DNA of 15,553 bases. Origin: Thiotrichaceae bacterium UBA7359. Its GTDB lineage: Bacteria; Pseudomonadota; Gammaproteobacteria; Eutrophobiales; Eutrophobiaceae. The notes below the pieces were generated by a model, which was not told the DNA's origin, searched no databases, and saw only the letters and a list, made by a program, of their open reading frames with translations. A program made the translations under genes and the position numbers. Positions within the stretch are counted from its first letter, which is position 1; the number at the start of each line of letters is the position of its first letter. The stretch is taken from positions 1 through 15,553 of the forward strand of contig CAJJDJ010000117.1 in the NCBI GenBank assembly GCA_905182825.1, written 5' to 3'. This document shows positions 8,842-15,553 of the stretch, in pieces.

Positions 8842-9723
8842 ATGTTACGAGTGCTACTTTTCTTTGGTACCAACATAGCTATTATGATTGTGCTGAGTAT
8901 ATCAATCCGCTTATTAGGTCTAGGCACAGCATCAGAACAAAAAGGTGATGGATTAAACTTGAATGTCTTGCTTATCTTTTCTGCAATTTTCGGTATGAGC
9001 GGTTCATTAATCTCACTAGTAATATCTAAGTGGATTGCAAAAAAGACTATGGGCATCAAATTAATAGAAATGCCAACCAGCAGTCAGGAGCAATGGTTAG
9101 TATCAACAGTAGAAAATCAGGCCAGAGAAGTAGGCATTAAAATGCCTGAACTAGGTATATTTAACTCTCCCCAACCGAATGCCTTTGCTACCGGCATGAA
9201 TAGGAATGCAGCATTAGTAGCAGTGAGTCGGGGTCTTCTAGATCACATGACTCAAGATGAAATCGAAGCGGTATTAGGGCATGAGATTAGTCATATTGCT
9301 AACGGTGACATGGTTACATTGACTCTCATACAATGCGTTATTAATACCTTCGTCATTTTCTTTTCCAGAGTTATTGGCCACCTAATCGATCGGCTTGTTT
9401 TTAAAATAAAATGGGGGCATGGACCCGGCTATTGGATAGGCGTCATTTTCATACAAATGATCTTATCTATACTCGCAAGTATCATCGTCATGTGGTTCTC
9501 TCGTCGACGAGAGTATAGAGCTGATGAAGAAGCAGCTTACCTAGCAGGCAGGAACAAAATGATCTGCGCCTTGCGCCGTCTACAACAAGTCAGCAATCCA
9601 CAACCACTTCCAGACGAGATGTCTGCATTCGGGATCAATGGTGGTGTGCCCACTAGCTTTAAACGTCTATTCCTGAGTCATCCTCCTTTGGAGGAACGGA
9701 TAGCAGTCCTGGAAGATATGTAA
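8842..9723 (+). CDS. htpX: Membrane zinc metalloprotease HtpX
   Basis: HtpX is an M48-family inner-membrane protease that degrades misfolded membrane proteins, working beside FtsH in quality control. The 293-residue length is normal. Two membrane segments lie near the N-terminus (about residues 3-22 and 38-58) and two after the active site (about 157-180 and 195-218). The zinc site is HEISH at 147-151 with catalytic Glu148, and the third ligand is Glu224 in the REYRAD motif. The C-terminal FLSHPPLEERIAVLE is the family's closing motif. The start is fixed by an AAGGAG ribosome site (8827-8832) nine bases before the ATG. It follows ybbP by 62 bases and may be read through from it. Confidence 0.97.
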   Translation: MLRVLLFFGTNIAIMIVLSISIRLLGLGTASEQKGDGLNLNVLLIFSAIFGMSGSLISLVISKWIAKKTMGIKLIEMPTSSQEQWLVSTVENQAREVGIKMPELGIFNSPQPNAFATGMNRNAALVAVSRGLLDHMTQDEIEAVLGHEISHIANGDMVTLTLIQCVINTFVIFFSRVIGHLIDRLVFKIKWGHGPGYWIGVIFIQMILSILASIIVMWFSRRREYRADEEAAYLAGRNKMICALRRLQQVSNPQPLPDEMSAFGINGGVPTSFKRLFLSHPPLEERIAVLEDM

Positions 9724-9772
9724 TAAAAATAGTATTAAATAATCTAATCTCGATATTTTCATATTCTTGTAA

Positions 9773-9805
9773 AGGATAAAATAATCAGGTTATGATATTT
9801 ATCCT
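9773..9805 (+). repeat. Bulged hairpin downstream of htpX
   Basis: AGGATAAA (9773-9780) pairs with TTTATCCT (9798-9805), and an inner ATCA/TGAT pair extends the stem around a five-base GGTTA loop, with two single-A bulges. It lies 50 bases after the htpX stop. It could end htpX transcription, but there is no T tract after it and few G-C pairs, so I call only a structure. Confidence 0.35.
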
Positions 9806-9814
9806 GACAGAATC

Positions 9815-10186
9815 ATGAAAAAGATCTACTTTGGTGACTTCCTCCTCTATGTGAACAAACATATTAAATAGGTCGAAAAAGCAGAAATCGAGGCTTACAC
9901 CATAGAATGGTTTTTGGTACGCTATTTAAAAAAAATAACCAAAGTTGCTGATGGAAATATTGAATACAACATCGTCGAAAGTCGGATATGGTCTTTAATA
10001 CGATTTTATGTCGATAATATTAACGAGAAATCTGAGCTCGATGACCGATGTAAAAAAAATCACGCTGAATACCGTAATCTATTACGCCAAAAAAATCTTC
10101 AAAGCATTTCCAGTCTAGTTAAATGTCGCTTCACTGGCACCGTCTTCTTGATTTTCATGATCAATATGCATAACACCCTGACCTGA
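9815..10186 (+). pseudogene. Unrecognised small gene interrupted by an amber codon
   Basis: An ATG at 9815 opens a frame of 18 codons (MKKIYFGDFLLYVNKHIK) that stops at TAG 9869-9871. The same frame then stays open to the TGA at 10184-10186, through a protein-like, charged, helical stretch (for example YLKKITKVADGNIEYNIVES and SELDDRCKKNHAEYRNLLRQ). An in-frame TTG at 9914 is the only near start after the stop and has no ribosome site. From about 10115 on, the frame runs antisense to the cupin remnant, so its last 24 residues or so are probably not original. I do not recognise the family. The most economical reading is one small gene of about 100 codons, disabled by a nonsense mutation and perhaps truncated. 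A functional shorter protein or suppressed stop is possible but unsupported. Confidence 0.45.
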
Positions 10187-10372
10187 AAATGTAATATACA
10201 CTTCAATTTGTTTCAACTTGTGTTTGTAGCTTTGTTTACCTATATCAACAGTTGCCATTGCAACAGGTTAAGGTAACTTAATCGAGTTATTTTTTGGGTG
10301 TAACCATTCCCGTATTATACAACCATTCTTGGCAATAAGTTCTGGACATTCATTAATATTTTTACAAACACT
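10115..10372 (-). pseudogene. Cupin-domain protein remnant
   Basis: The minus-strand frame from 10372 reads SVCKNINECPELIAKNGC and then IIREWLHPKNNSIKLP up to a TAA at 10268-10270. It continues in the same frame with PVAMATVDIGKQSYKHKLKQ, IEVYITFSGQGVMHIDHENQ, then a tail that ends at TAG 10115-10117. The pattern of a CPE-x-GC-x-REWLHP opening, a PG-like turn, KHK...EVYYI-type metal-site strand and GQGVMHID is that of small single-domain cupins. The TAA stands where relatives have a Tyr-Ser or similar residue after LP, and the second conserved cupin motif is absent. No start codon with a ribosome site is apparent; an in-frame ATG exists only well inside hemH. I infer a dead gene that lost its start, gained a nonsense codon and lost its 3' half. 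It is short and may be missed by gene finders. Confidence 0.6.
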
Positions 10373-10389
10373 CTCGACTCCTATATAAA
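10361..10389 (+). promoter_or_regulatory. hemH promoter, possibly giving a leaderless mRNA
   Basis: TTTACA (10361-10366) and TATAAA (10384-10389) are separated by the ideal 17 bases. Transcription would begin at about 10395-10397, and the hemH ATG is at 10397. There is no Shine-Dalgarno-like sequence before that ATG, which agrees with a leaderless transcript. The promoter lies over the 5' end of the cupin remnant on the opposite strand. Confidence 0.5.
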
Positions 10390-10396
10390 TGGACTT

Positions 10397-11479
10397 ATGA
10401 AATATAAAGGCAATTCTGATTATAAACATGATACTCCCGCTTGTACCGGTGTCCTGATCACCAACTTGGGAACTCCTGATGCACCAACGCCTGCGGCAGT
10501 GCGTAAATACCTGGGGGAATTTCTATCAGATCCGCGAGTCATAGAAACACCCAAAATAATTTGGTGGTTTGTATTACATTGCATCATATTACGAATACGT
10601 CCACATCGATCTGCTGAAGCCTACAAAAAAGTTTGGACCGAAAACGGCTCACCACTTCTTGATATCGCGATTAAACAAGCCAAAAAATTACAAACTGAAC
10701 TAAGCAAACGTATGGAGGGCCCCATAAAAGTAGAGCTTGCCATGCGTTATGGAAATCCTTCAATTGAAGCTGGATTGGAAAAATTACGTGCAGCTAACGC
10801 AGAACGCATATTAATTTTTCCACTTTATCCACAATATTCAGCAGCTACTACAGCATCTACATTTGATGCTGCTAGCGACGTAATAAAGAAATGGCGTTGG
10901 ATACCTGAGATTAGAATGATAAATCACTATCACGACAATCCTGATTACATCACTGCTTTGGCAAACAGTATTAAAAAATATTGGCAAACTCACACAAAAC
11001 CTGAAAAGTTAATTTTCTCATTCCATGGATTACCCAGAGATTATTTTCTTGCTGGCGACCCCTATCATTGTGAGTGCCATAAAACAGCTAGACTTGTTGC
11101 GGAAAAACTGGAGTTACAGGTCGATGAATGGCAACTTACATTTCAATCACGCTTTGGGCCAAGAGAATGGTTACAACCCTATACAGATGTGACATTAAAA
11201 GAACTTGCCGCAAATGGCATAAAACATGTTCAGATAGTATGCCCAGGTTTCTCTGCTGATTGCCTCGAAACGATTGAAGAGATAGACATGCAGAACAGGC
11301 AGTTTTTCACTGAGTCAGGCGGAGAAGAATTTTCTTATATTCCGGCACTGAATGATTCAGATGAACATATTGATGTGTTGAGTTCAATTATTGAATTACA
11401 TTCCATGGGTTGGGATACAAAAATTGAAAGTTCAAATTGTAGCTATGAAAGAGCTAAAAAAATAGGTGCCACGCAATAA
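10397..11479 (+). CDS. hemH: Ferrochelatase HemH
   Basis: Ferrochelatase inserts ferrous iron into protoporphyrin IX, the last step of protoporphyrin-dependent heme synthesis. The 360-residue protein has the family's GVLITNLGTPDAP opening near residue 18, the YPQYSAATTAS segment near 145-156, the FSFHGLP motif with catalytic His210 (209-213 region) and SADCLETIEEI with conserved Glu291. The DPYHCECHKTARL segment is the usual proteobacterial form. The C-terminus is about 15 residues longer than a minimal enzyme and of no recognisable function. The start at 10397 has no ribosome site; no later Met precedes the first conserved motif, so it is the only reasonable ATG. A three-codon frame (ATG 10389, TGA 10398-10400) overlaps this start by four bases and could couple translation if transcription starts further upstream. 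Confidence 0.96.
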   Translation: MKYKGNSDYKHDTPACTGVLITNLGTPDAPTPAAVRKYLGEFLSDPRVIETPKIIWWFVLHCIILRIRPHRSAEAYKKVWTENGSPLLDIAIKQAKKLQTELSKRMEGPIKVELAMRYGNPSIEAGLEKLRAANAERILIFPLYPQYSAATTASTFDAASDVIKKWRWIPEIRMINHYHDNPDYITALANSIKKYWQTHTKPEKLIFSFHGLPRDYFLAGDPYHCECHKTARLVAEKLELQVDEWQLTFQSRFGPREWLQPYTDVTLKELAANGIKHVQIVCPGFSADCLETIEEIDMQNRQFFTESGGEEFSYIPALNDSDEHIDVLSSIIELHSMGWDTKIESSNCSYERAKKIGATQ

Positions 11480-11493
11480 TTACCAATAAATTA

Positions 11494-11778
11494 CTATTCC
11501 ACCACTTCGACACCTTTCCAAAACGCAATATAGTTCTTTATGTTTTCAGCCTTTGATTTGGGTTCTGGGTAATACCAAGCCGCATCTTTATTTATTTGAC
11601 CGCTTACCTCTAGATTATAATAACTCGCATTACCTTTCCAAGAACAGGTTGAATGAGTGTCACTAGTGTTGAAATATTTTTTGTTGATTGAATCCATTGG
11701 GAAATAAATATTACCTTCTACTTCTTCAAAATCCATACTCTCTGCCAATATTGCTTCATTCCAGATTGCTTTTGCCAT
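11494..11778 (-). CDS. DUF427 family protein
   Basis: This is a small conserved protein of the DUF427 family (PF04248), of unknown biochemical role and probably cytoplasmic. The core features are all visible: KAIWN at the start, VEGNIYFPMDSI, the SDTHSTCSWKGNASYY motif in the middle, DAAWYYPEPK, then IKNYIAFWKGVEV at the end. An upstream ATG at 11790 would add four residues (MENK), but the sequence over it forms the GGAGA ribosome site that serves the ATG at 11776-11778, and family members begin just before KAIW. I therefore take the 94-residue form. It converges on hemH with a gap of only 14 bases. Confidence 0.92.
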   Translation of the reverse strand: MAKAIWNEAILAESMDFEEVEGNIYFPMDSINKKYFNTSDTHSTCSWKGNASYYNLEVSGQINKDAAWYYPEPKSKAENIKNYIAFWKGVEVVE

Positions 11779-11952
11779 TTTATTCTCCATTTATTATTAT
11801 ATTTGTGGGTCTGACTGAGTCGGCTCAATGTTTCCAACTGACATTTTTAATTTATAATGGAAACAACCAAAATCACATCAAAAATTCAAACAGAAAATTG
11901 CGCTAGTGTATCATTGACCCTTTCTAATAACGTACAGTACTATGTAAATTAT

Positions 11953-12759
11953 TCAAGATATTAGCATTTGTATCCCTACTATCACTAAAACAACAGCAAA
12001 AATACGTTTCAAAGTGACAATTGGAAAATAATGAGCCAATCGGGCACCCAAGGGTGCAAAAAAAATGGTCATCGCACTAATGATGATTGCAGCAGGCCAA
12101 TATAAATAACCTAAAGAATGCGCTGGAATAGCTTCTTCATTCCAGCCGACAATAACCAATGCAATTGTTGCAGCAAACGCTATCGGAAATCCACATGCTG
12201 ACGAAACTGCCACAGCATTTCGCATATTAACATTACACCATAGTAAGAATGGCACTGTCAGAGTACCACCACCAATTCCCATCAAGGTTGAAAGCAGACC
12301 AATACCAAAACCAGAACTCATCAAACCTAGTGTTCCTGGTAAAACTGAATGTGCTTTTGGTTTAAGATTCAACCACATTTGAATACCAACTAATATTTCG
12401 AATAAACCAAAGATAATTCGCAATACACCACTCGAAACAAGATCTGCTAATAGCGCCCCTAAAGAAGCACCTATTAATAATCCGGGAGCAATACGACGCA
12501 CAGGCGCCCACAACACAGCTCGTTTTCTATCATGCACATAAGTAGCAGATAGGGACGTGACGATAATCGTTGCTAATGAAGTGGTTACTGCCAATTGCAT
12601 GAGCATGTTCTGCGGGAATGCTTGCTTCATAAATAAAAAGTGTAAAACGGGAACAATAATGACACCGCCGCTTAAACCAGTCATACCTCCGACAAGTCCG
12701 GCAAAAAAACCTGTTAAAGTATAAAAAACAATAATTTGTATTGTAATTTCAGGCAACAT
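11953..12759 (-). CDS. TauE/SafE family sulfite-exporter-like permease
   Basis: This is an inner-membrane permease of the TauE/SafE (DUF81) family; characterised members export or import sulfite, sulfoacetate, taurine-derived or other small organic anions. The 268-residue protein is hydrophobic throughout with about eight membrane segments arranged as two repeats. Each repeat has the family's glycine-rich turn followed by a proline: GGMTGLSGGVIIVP at residues 24-37 and MGIGGGTLTVP near 158-168. The start ATG at 12759 has no strong ribosome site but places the N-terminus properly before the first membrane segment. The substrate cannot be read from sequence; cysDN lies in the same window but more than 7 kb away, so a sulfur link is only suggestive. 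Two palindromes lie just upstream. Confidence 0.9.
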   Translation of the reverse strand: MLPEITIQIIVFYTLTGFFAGLVGGMTGLSGGVIIVPVLHFLFMKQAFPQNMLMQLAVTTSLATIIVTSLSATYVHDRKRAVLWAPVRRIAPGLLIGASLGALLADLVSSGVLRIIFGLFEILVGIQMWLNLKPKAHSVLPGTLGLMSSGFGIGLLSTLMGIGGGTLTVPFLLWCNVNMRNAVAVSSACGFPIAFAATIALVIVGWNEEAIPAHSLGYLYWPAAIIISAMTIFFAPLGARLAHYFPIVTLKRIFAVVLVIVGIQMLIS

Positions 12760-12794
12760 GGATTATTTACTGTTTATGATTTATAAATTACAAA

Positions 12795-12813
12795 TAAGGT
12801 ATATCATACCTTA
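12795..12813. promoter_or_regulatory. Candidate operator palindrome, 8-bp arms
   Basis: TAAGGTAT, three bases, ATACCTTA: a perfect 8-bp inverted repeat in the divergent gap between the TauE/SafE gene and slt, 36 bases upstream of the permease start. Its size and symmetry fit a dimeric repressor site. On the minus strand a TATGAT -10-like hexamer lies inside it. The cognate regulator is not in the window. Confidence 0.5.
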
Positions 12814-12825
12814 AATCACTTATTC

Positions 12826-12840
12826 AGAACGGTATGTTCT
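12826..12840. promoter_or_regulatory. Second small palindrome in the same gap
   Basis: AGAAC, five bases (GGTAT), GTTCT: a perfect 5-bp inverted repeat whose centre lies 29 bases from the centre of the 12795-12813 palindrome. It repeats the GGTAT core of its neighbour. It could be an accessory operator or chance. Confidence 0.35.
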
Positions 12841-12983
12841 ACATTAGGCAATTGTCGTGAAATCAGCATGTTATCTACAAAGAATCATGATTGGTCATGT
12901 TGGTTGTTTTAACTACGTCATTACGATTTGTAATTAAATCTGGGCAATTCTTAATGCTAATTTTAAGTACGACCGACCAATCT

Positions 12984-15023
12984 ATGCAAATAAAAGCCAA
13001 TCTAAAAATAAAAAATAAGTATTCTATAACCGGCTTAATTCAGCGCGCGATATTAAGCTTTCTTATTACAGCTATTTTGCTAATATTAAACACCCCTGTT
13101 TTTGCCAAATCAATTGAATTTCAACGCAAAGATTATCTTGCTGCAAAAAAAGCATTAGATACTAACCAATATAAGACATTCGGTAAGATCGCAAACACAC
13201 TAAAGGATTACCCACTTTATCCCTATCTGCGATACGAATACCTCCGAAGAAATTTATTGAAAATAAAAGATAGCGACATCATATCCTTCTTGGAACGTTA
13301 TCATGATTTACCTGTTGCCGCTGGATTGCGTAAATCATGGTTAAAACTTTTGGTGAAAAGAAGTCACTGGCAAACCTTTCTTGACAATTATACGCCGCAA
13401 TCAGATGTCAAAATGGAATGTTATCAACTTCAAGCCAGGATAAAAACAAATAATAGTACATTCCTGTTGGAGGATATACGTACTACTTGGCTAGCCGGTA
13501 AGTCACTTCCTCCACAATGTGATCCTGCTTTTGCATTGCTATACAAGAGTGATTTCATGACTAATGAATTGGTGTGGGAACGACTCCGATTGTCGATCCG
13601 GAATAATCAACTTAATTTAGTTAATTATTTATCTAATCGTCTCGAACCAGAATATAAGGAACTTGCAAAACTATGGGTTCGAATATATCAAAATCCATAT
13701 AAATATACATATAAGCCAAAACTTGAAAATACACCTATTGCCAGAGATATACTGGCCCATGGCATTTTACGTTTAGCTAGATATGACGTTATTAAAGCAA
13801 TCCAACGTTTAAATGAATTAAAAGAGCAATACTCATTTACCCTTAGCGATATTGCCGAAATTGAAAGGACTCTTGCTATACGTGCAGCAAAAAATAAAAG
13901 TGTTCTAGCATTACAACTCCTCGATAAGATTGATAACAAACATGTCAATAAACAAGTATTTCATTATCGATTGAGCACAGCGTTGGCTAACTATGACTGG
14001 TTCACCTTAAAAAAATGGACCACTGGACAAGCTCCCGATATCGATATTGAACTTCGCTGGCGCTATTGGCACGCACGCGCGCTGGAAGAGACAGGAGAGC
14101 CCGACAAAGCGAATGAAATTTATAAAGAGATAGCAAAAGAACGTGATTATTATGGTTTTCTTGCTGCCGATAAAATTAATGTTGCTTATGATATGAATCA
14201 TTATCCAATCCCAGAAAACAGAGAAGGATTTTCAAAAGTTGCATCATTGCCTGCAATGAAACGTTCATATGAATTTTATAAACTGGGCATGTCATACTCC
14301 GCAAGACGTGAATGGCAGCATGCTTTAAACAAAATGACAACCTATCAGATGCAAACGGCAGCAGCTGTTGCATCACAATGGGGTTGGCATAATAGGGCCA
14401 TAATAACTATGCATCGAGCCAAAGCCTATGATGATTTAGTTTTAAGATTTCCGATATTATTTAGTGATCTGCTTGACAAGTATGCCAAGAAAAGAAAAAT
14501 AGATGTCAGCTGGTTATATGGCTTAGTGCGTGCCGAGAGTGCTTTTATCGAGGATGTAAGTTCTCCAGCAGGTGCGTTAGGTTTAATGCAAGTAATGCCT
14601 AAAACTGGACAATACATGGCTAAATATATTGGTTTAAAAGATTTCAAGACGAGTAAATTAAAAAAAGCTGGAACTAATATTCCGATTGGTAGTGCTTACA
14701 TGAAAAAAATGTTAGCTGATTTTAATGGTAATATCGTATTGGCGACTGCTGCTTATAATGCTGGTCCACATCGAGTATCAAAATGGCTACCTAAAAAAGG
14801 TTGTGAAGAATCTGATGTATGGGTAGAAAAAATTCCATTCGACGAAACTCGTAAATATGTTCGTCGCGTATTAGCATTTGCCAATATTTATGATTGGCGA
14901 TTAGAATTAAAAGTCAAACCTATTAATAAAAGAATGCCAATAATAATGTCAAAAAATCATGTTACAGCTGACAATTCAAGTTGTGCTGGAATTAATACTT
15001 CCGATAACAAGCATGTCAATTAA
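12984..15023 (+). CDS. slt: Soluble lytic murein transglycosylase Slt
   Basis: Slt is a periplasmic enzyme that cleaves the glycan strands of peptidoglycan, forming 1,6-anhydromuramyl ends. From the ATG at 12984 the product has 679 residues (E. coli Slt70: 645). It begins with a lysine-rich n-region and a hydrophobic stretch ending in PVFA, a signal peptide cut after about residue 41. A long alpha-helical region of the Slt superhelical ring type follows. The catalytic SLT domain near the C-terminus has VRAESAF with catalytic glutamate 518, then GALGLMQVMP and AAYNAGPHRVSKWL, then the YVRRVLAFANIYDWRL ending typical of Slt70. The open frame extends upstream to a TTG at 12891, but that adds an unlikely 31-residue hydrophobic piece before the signal peptide. 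No start has a clear ribosome site, so the N-terminus is the uncertain part. Confidence 0.93.
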   Translation: MQIKANLKIKNKYSITGLIQRAILSFLITAILLILNTPVFAKSIEFQRKDYLAAKKALDTNQYKTFGKIANTLKDYPLYPYLRYEYLRRNLLKIKDSDIISFLERYHDLPVAAGLRKSWLKLLVKRSHWQTFLDNYTPQSDVKMECYQLQARIKTNNSTFLLEDIRTTWLAGKSLPPQCDPAFALLYKSDFMTNELVWERLRLSIRNNQLNLVNYLSNRLEPEYKELAKLWVRIYQNPYKYTYKPKLENTPIARDILAHGILRLARYDVIKAIQRLNELKEQYSFTLSDIAEIERTLAIRAAKNKSVLALQLLDKIDNKHVNKQVFHYRLSTALANYDWFTLKKWTTGQAPDIDIELRWRYWHARALEETGEPDKANEIYKEIAKERDYYGFLAADKINVAYDMNHYPIPENREGFSKVASLPAMKRSYEFYKLGMSYSARREWQHALNKMTTYQMQTAAAVASQWGWHNRAIITMHRAKAYDDLVLRFPILFSDLLDKYAKKRKIDVSWLYGLVRAESAFIEDVSSPAGALGLMQVMPKTGQYMAKYIGLKDFKTSKLKKAGTNIPIGSAYMKKMLADFNGNIVLATAAYNAGPHRVSKWLPKKGCEESDVWVEKIPFDETRKYVRRVLAFANIYDWRLELKVKPINKRMPIIMSKNHVTADNSSCAGINTSDNKHVN

Positions 15024-15553
15024 ACATATTGCGATACTAGGCGGAACCGGCTTTGTTGGTCGTTCTTTATGTAACCGCTTATCGGAGGAAGGTTATAAGT
15101 TAAAAATTTTAACTCGTAACCGTGAATATAATCGTGATGATCTCATTGTTTTGCCGAATTTAGAATTAGTGCAAACTGATATTCACGATTTGAAAAAACT
15201 CAAAACGCATCTTGCTGGGTGTGATGCAGTCATCAATCTGATTGGCATCCTTAACGAAAGAGGAAATAATGGCAAAGGTTTCAATCATATACATGTTGAA
15301 CTAGTCGAAAAAATAATAAATGTATGTGGTGAGGTTGGTATTAAACGACTTTTGCAAATGAGCGCACTAAATGCAGATGCTGAAAATGGTAAGAGTCATT
15401 ATCTACGAACGAAAGGTGAAGCTGAAGATTTATTACATTCAAGAAATATTGGGATAAATGTCACCAGTTTTCAGCCATCAATCATTTTTGGCAAAAATGA
15501 CAACTTCTTTAATCAATTTGCAAACTTACTAAAAATGACACCTCTATTTTTCC
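15013..15553 (+). CDS. NDUFA9-like NAD(P)-binding SDR protein, N-terminal 180 codons (3' end outside window)
   Basis: This is the start of an atypical short-chain dehydrogenase/reductase of the kind annotated as 'complex I NDUFA9 subunit family' in bacteria; the biochemical role is unsettled. The frame from ATG 15013 is open to the window edge. It starts MSIKHIAILGGTGFVGRSL, with the GGTGFVG dinucleotide loop at residues 10-16. DAVINLIGIL near 76-85 follows, then MSAL near 117-120 and a Tyr130-x3-Lys134 pair (YLRTK). FQPSIIFG near 157-164 is also typical of the family. The start lies 11 bases inside the 3' end of slt in another frame, so the two genes are probably one transcription unit. A role in quinone or complex I biology is known for eukaryotic NDUFA9 but only inferred for bacterial relatives. 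Confidence 0.9.
   Translation, partial: MSIKHIAILGGTGFVGRSLCNRLSEEGYKLKILTRNREYNRDDLIVLPNLELVQTDIHDLKKLKTHLAGCDAVINLIGILNERGNNGKGFNHIHVELVEKIINVCGEVGIKRLLQMSALNADAENGKSHYLRTKGEAEDLLHSRNIGINVTSFQPSIIFGKNDNFFNQFANLLKMTPLFF

Noticed and set aside
11688..11906. 72-residue plus-strand frame across the DUF427 start
   Set aside because: It is antisense to a clearly recognisable DUF427 gene and its own promoter region; composition is that of a shadow frame.
12868..12912. 14-codon frame MLSTKNHDWSCWLF in the gap before slt
   Set aside because: No ribosome site and no terminator or antiterminator after it. The Trp/Cys content is curious, but there is no further support for a leader peptide.
12891..12983. 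Upstream extension of slt to a TTG start
   Set aside because: It would place 31 extra hydrophobic residues before a complete signal peptide; the ATG at 12984 gives a normal precursor.

Overview
The window is a stretch of AT-rich bacterial chromosome with a typical gammaproteobacterial gene set: groESL, cysDN, tesA divergent from ybbAP, htpX, hemH, and slt followed by an NDUFA9-like gene. Gene types and protein lengths fit Gammaproteobacteria. The perfect CIRCE operator at groES excludes an Escherichia-like heat-shock layout and suggests a more basal lineage, perhaps Thiotrichales- or Methylophaga-like; that placement is a guess. I see no phage, transposase, CRISPR array, rRNA or tRNA.

Layout. 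At 1-1361 is the chaperonin operon on the minus strand: promoter, CIRCE, groES, then the N-terminal 309 codons of groEL, cut by the window edge. At 1362-1645 is a leader region with an extended -10 and a perfect 13-bp inverted repeat, followed by cysD-cysN on the plus strand, the two subunits of ATP sulfurylase. CysN carries a C-terminal tail that looks like a worn-down APS kinase. At 4431-6293 and onward to 8779 are two divergent pairs whose start codons physically overlap: a zinc-ribbon Nudix hydrolase and tesA on the minus strand, ybbA and ybbP on the plus strand. htpX follows at 8842-9723.

The 673 bases between htpX and hemH are gene debris: a small unrecognised ORF interrupted by an amber codon on the plus strand, and on the minus strand a cupin-domain pseudogene with an in-frame TAA and a lost C-terminus. 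hemH (ferrochelatase) follows, with a promoter so close to its ATG that the mRNA may be leaderless. Then come a convergent DUF427 gene and a TauE/SafE permease on the minus strand, a divergent control region with two palindromes, the soluble lytic transglycosylase slt, and the first 180 codons of an NDUFA9-like NAD(P)-binding protein whose start lies inside the end of slt.

Functional themes are protein quality control (GroESL, HtpX), sulfate activation (CysDN, with a TauE/SafE permease that might move a sulfur oxyanion), envelope lipid and peptidoglycan turnover (TesA, YbbAP, Slt), and heme synthesis (HemH). The window is mostly conserved housekeeping. The points most worth a second look are the degenerate APS-kinase tail on CysN, the cupin pseudogene, the overlapping tesA/ybbA starts, the leaderless hemH candidate and the tandem palindromes at 12795-12840.
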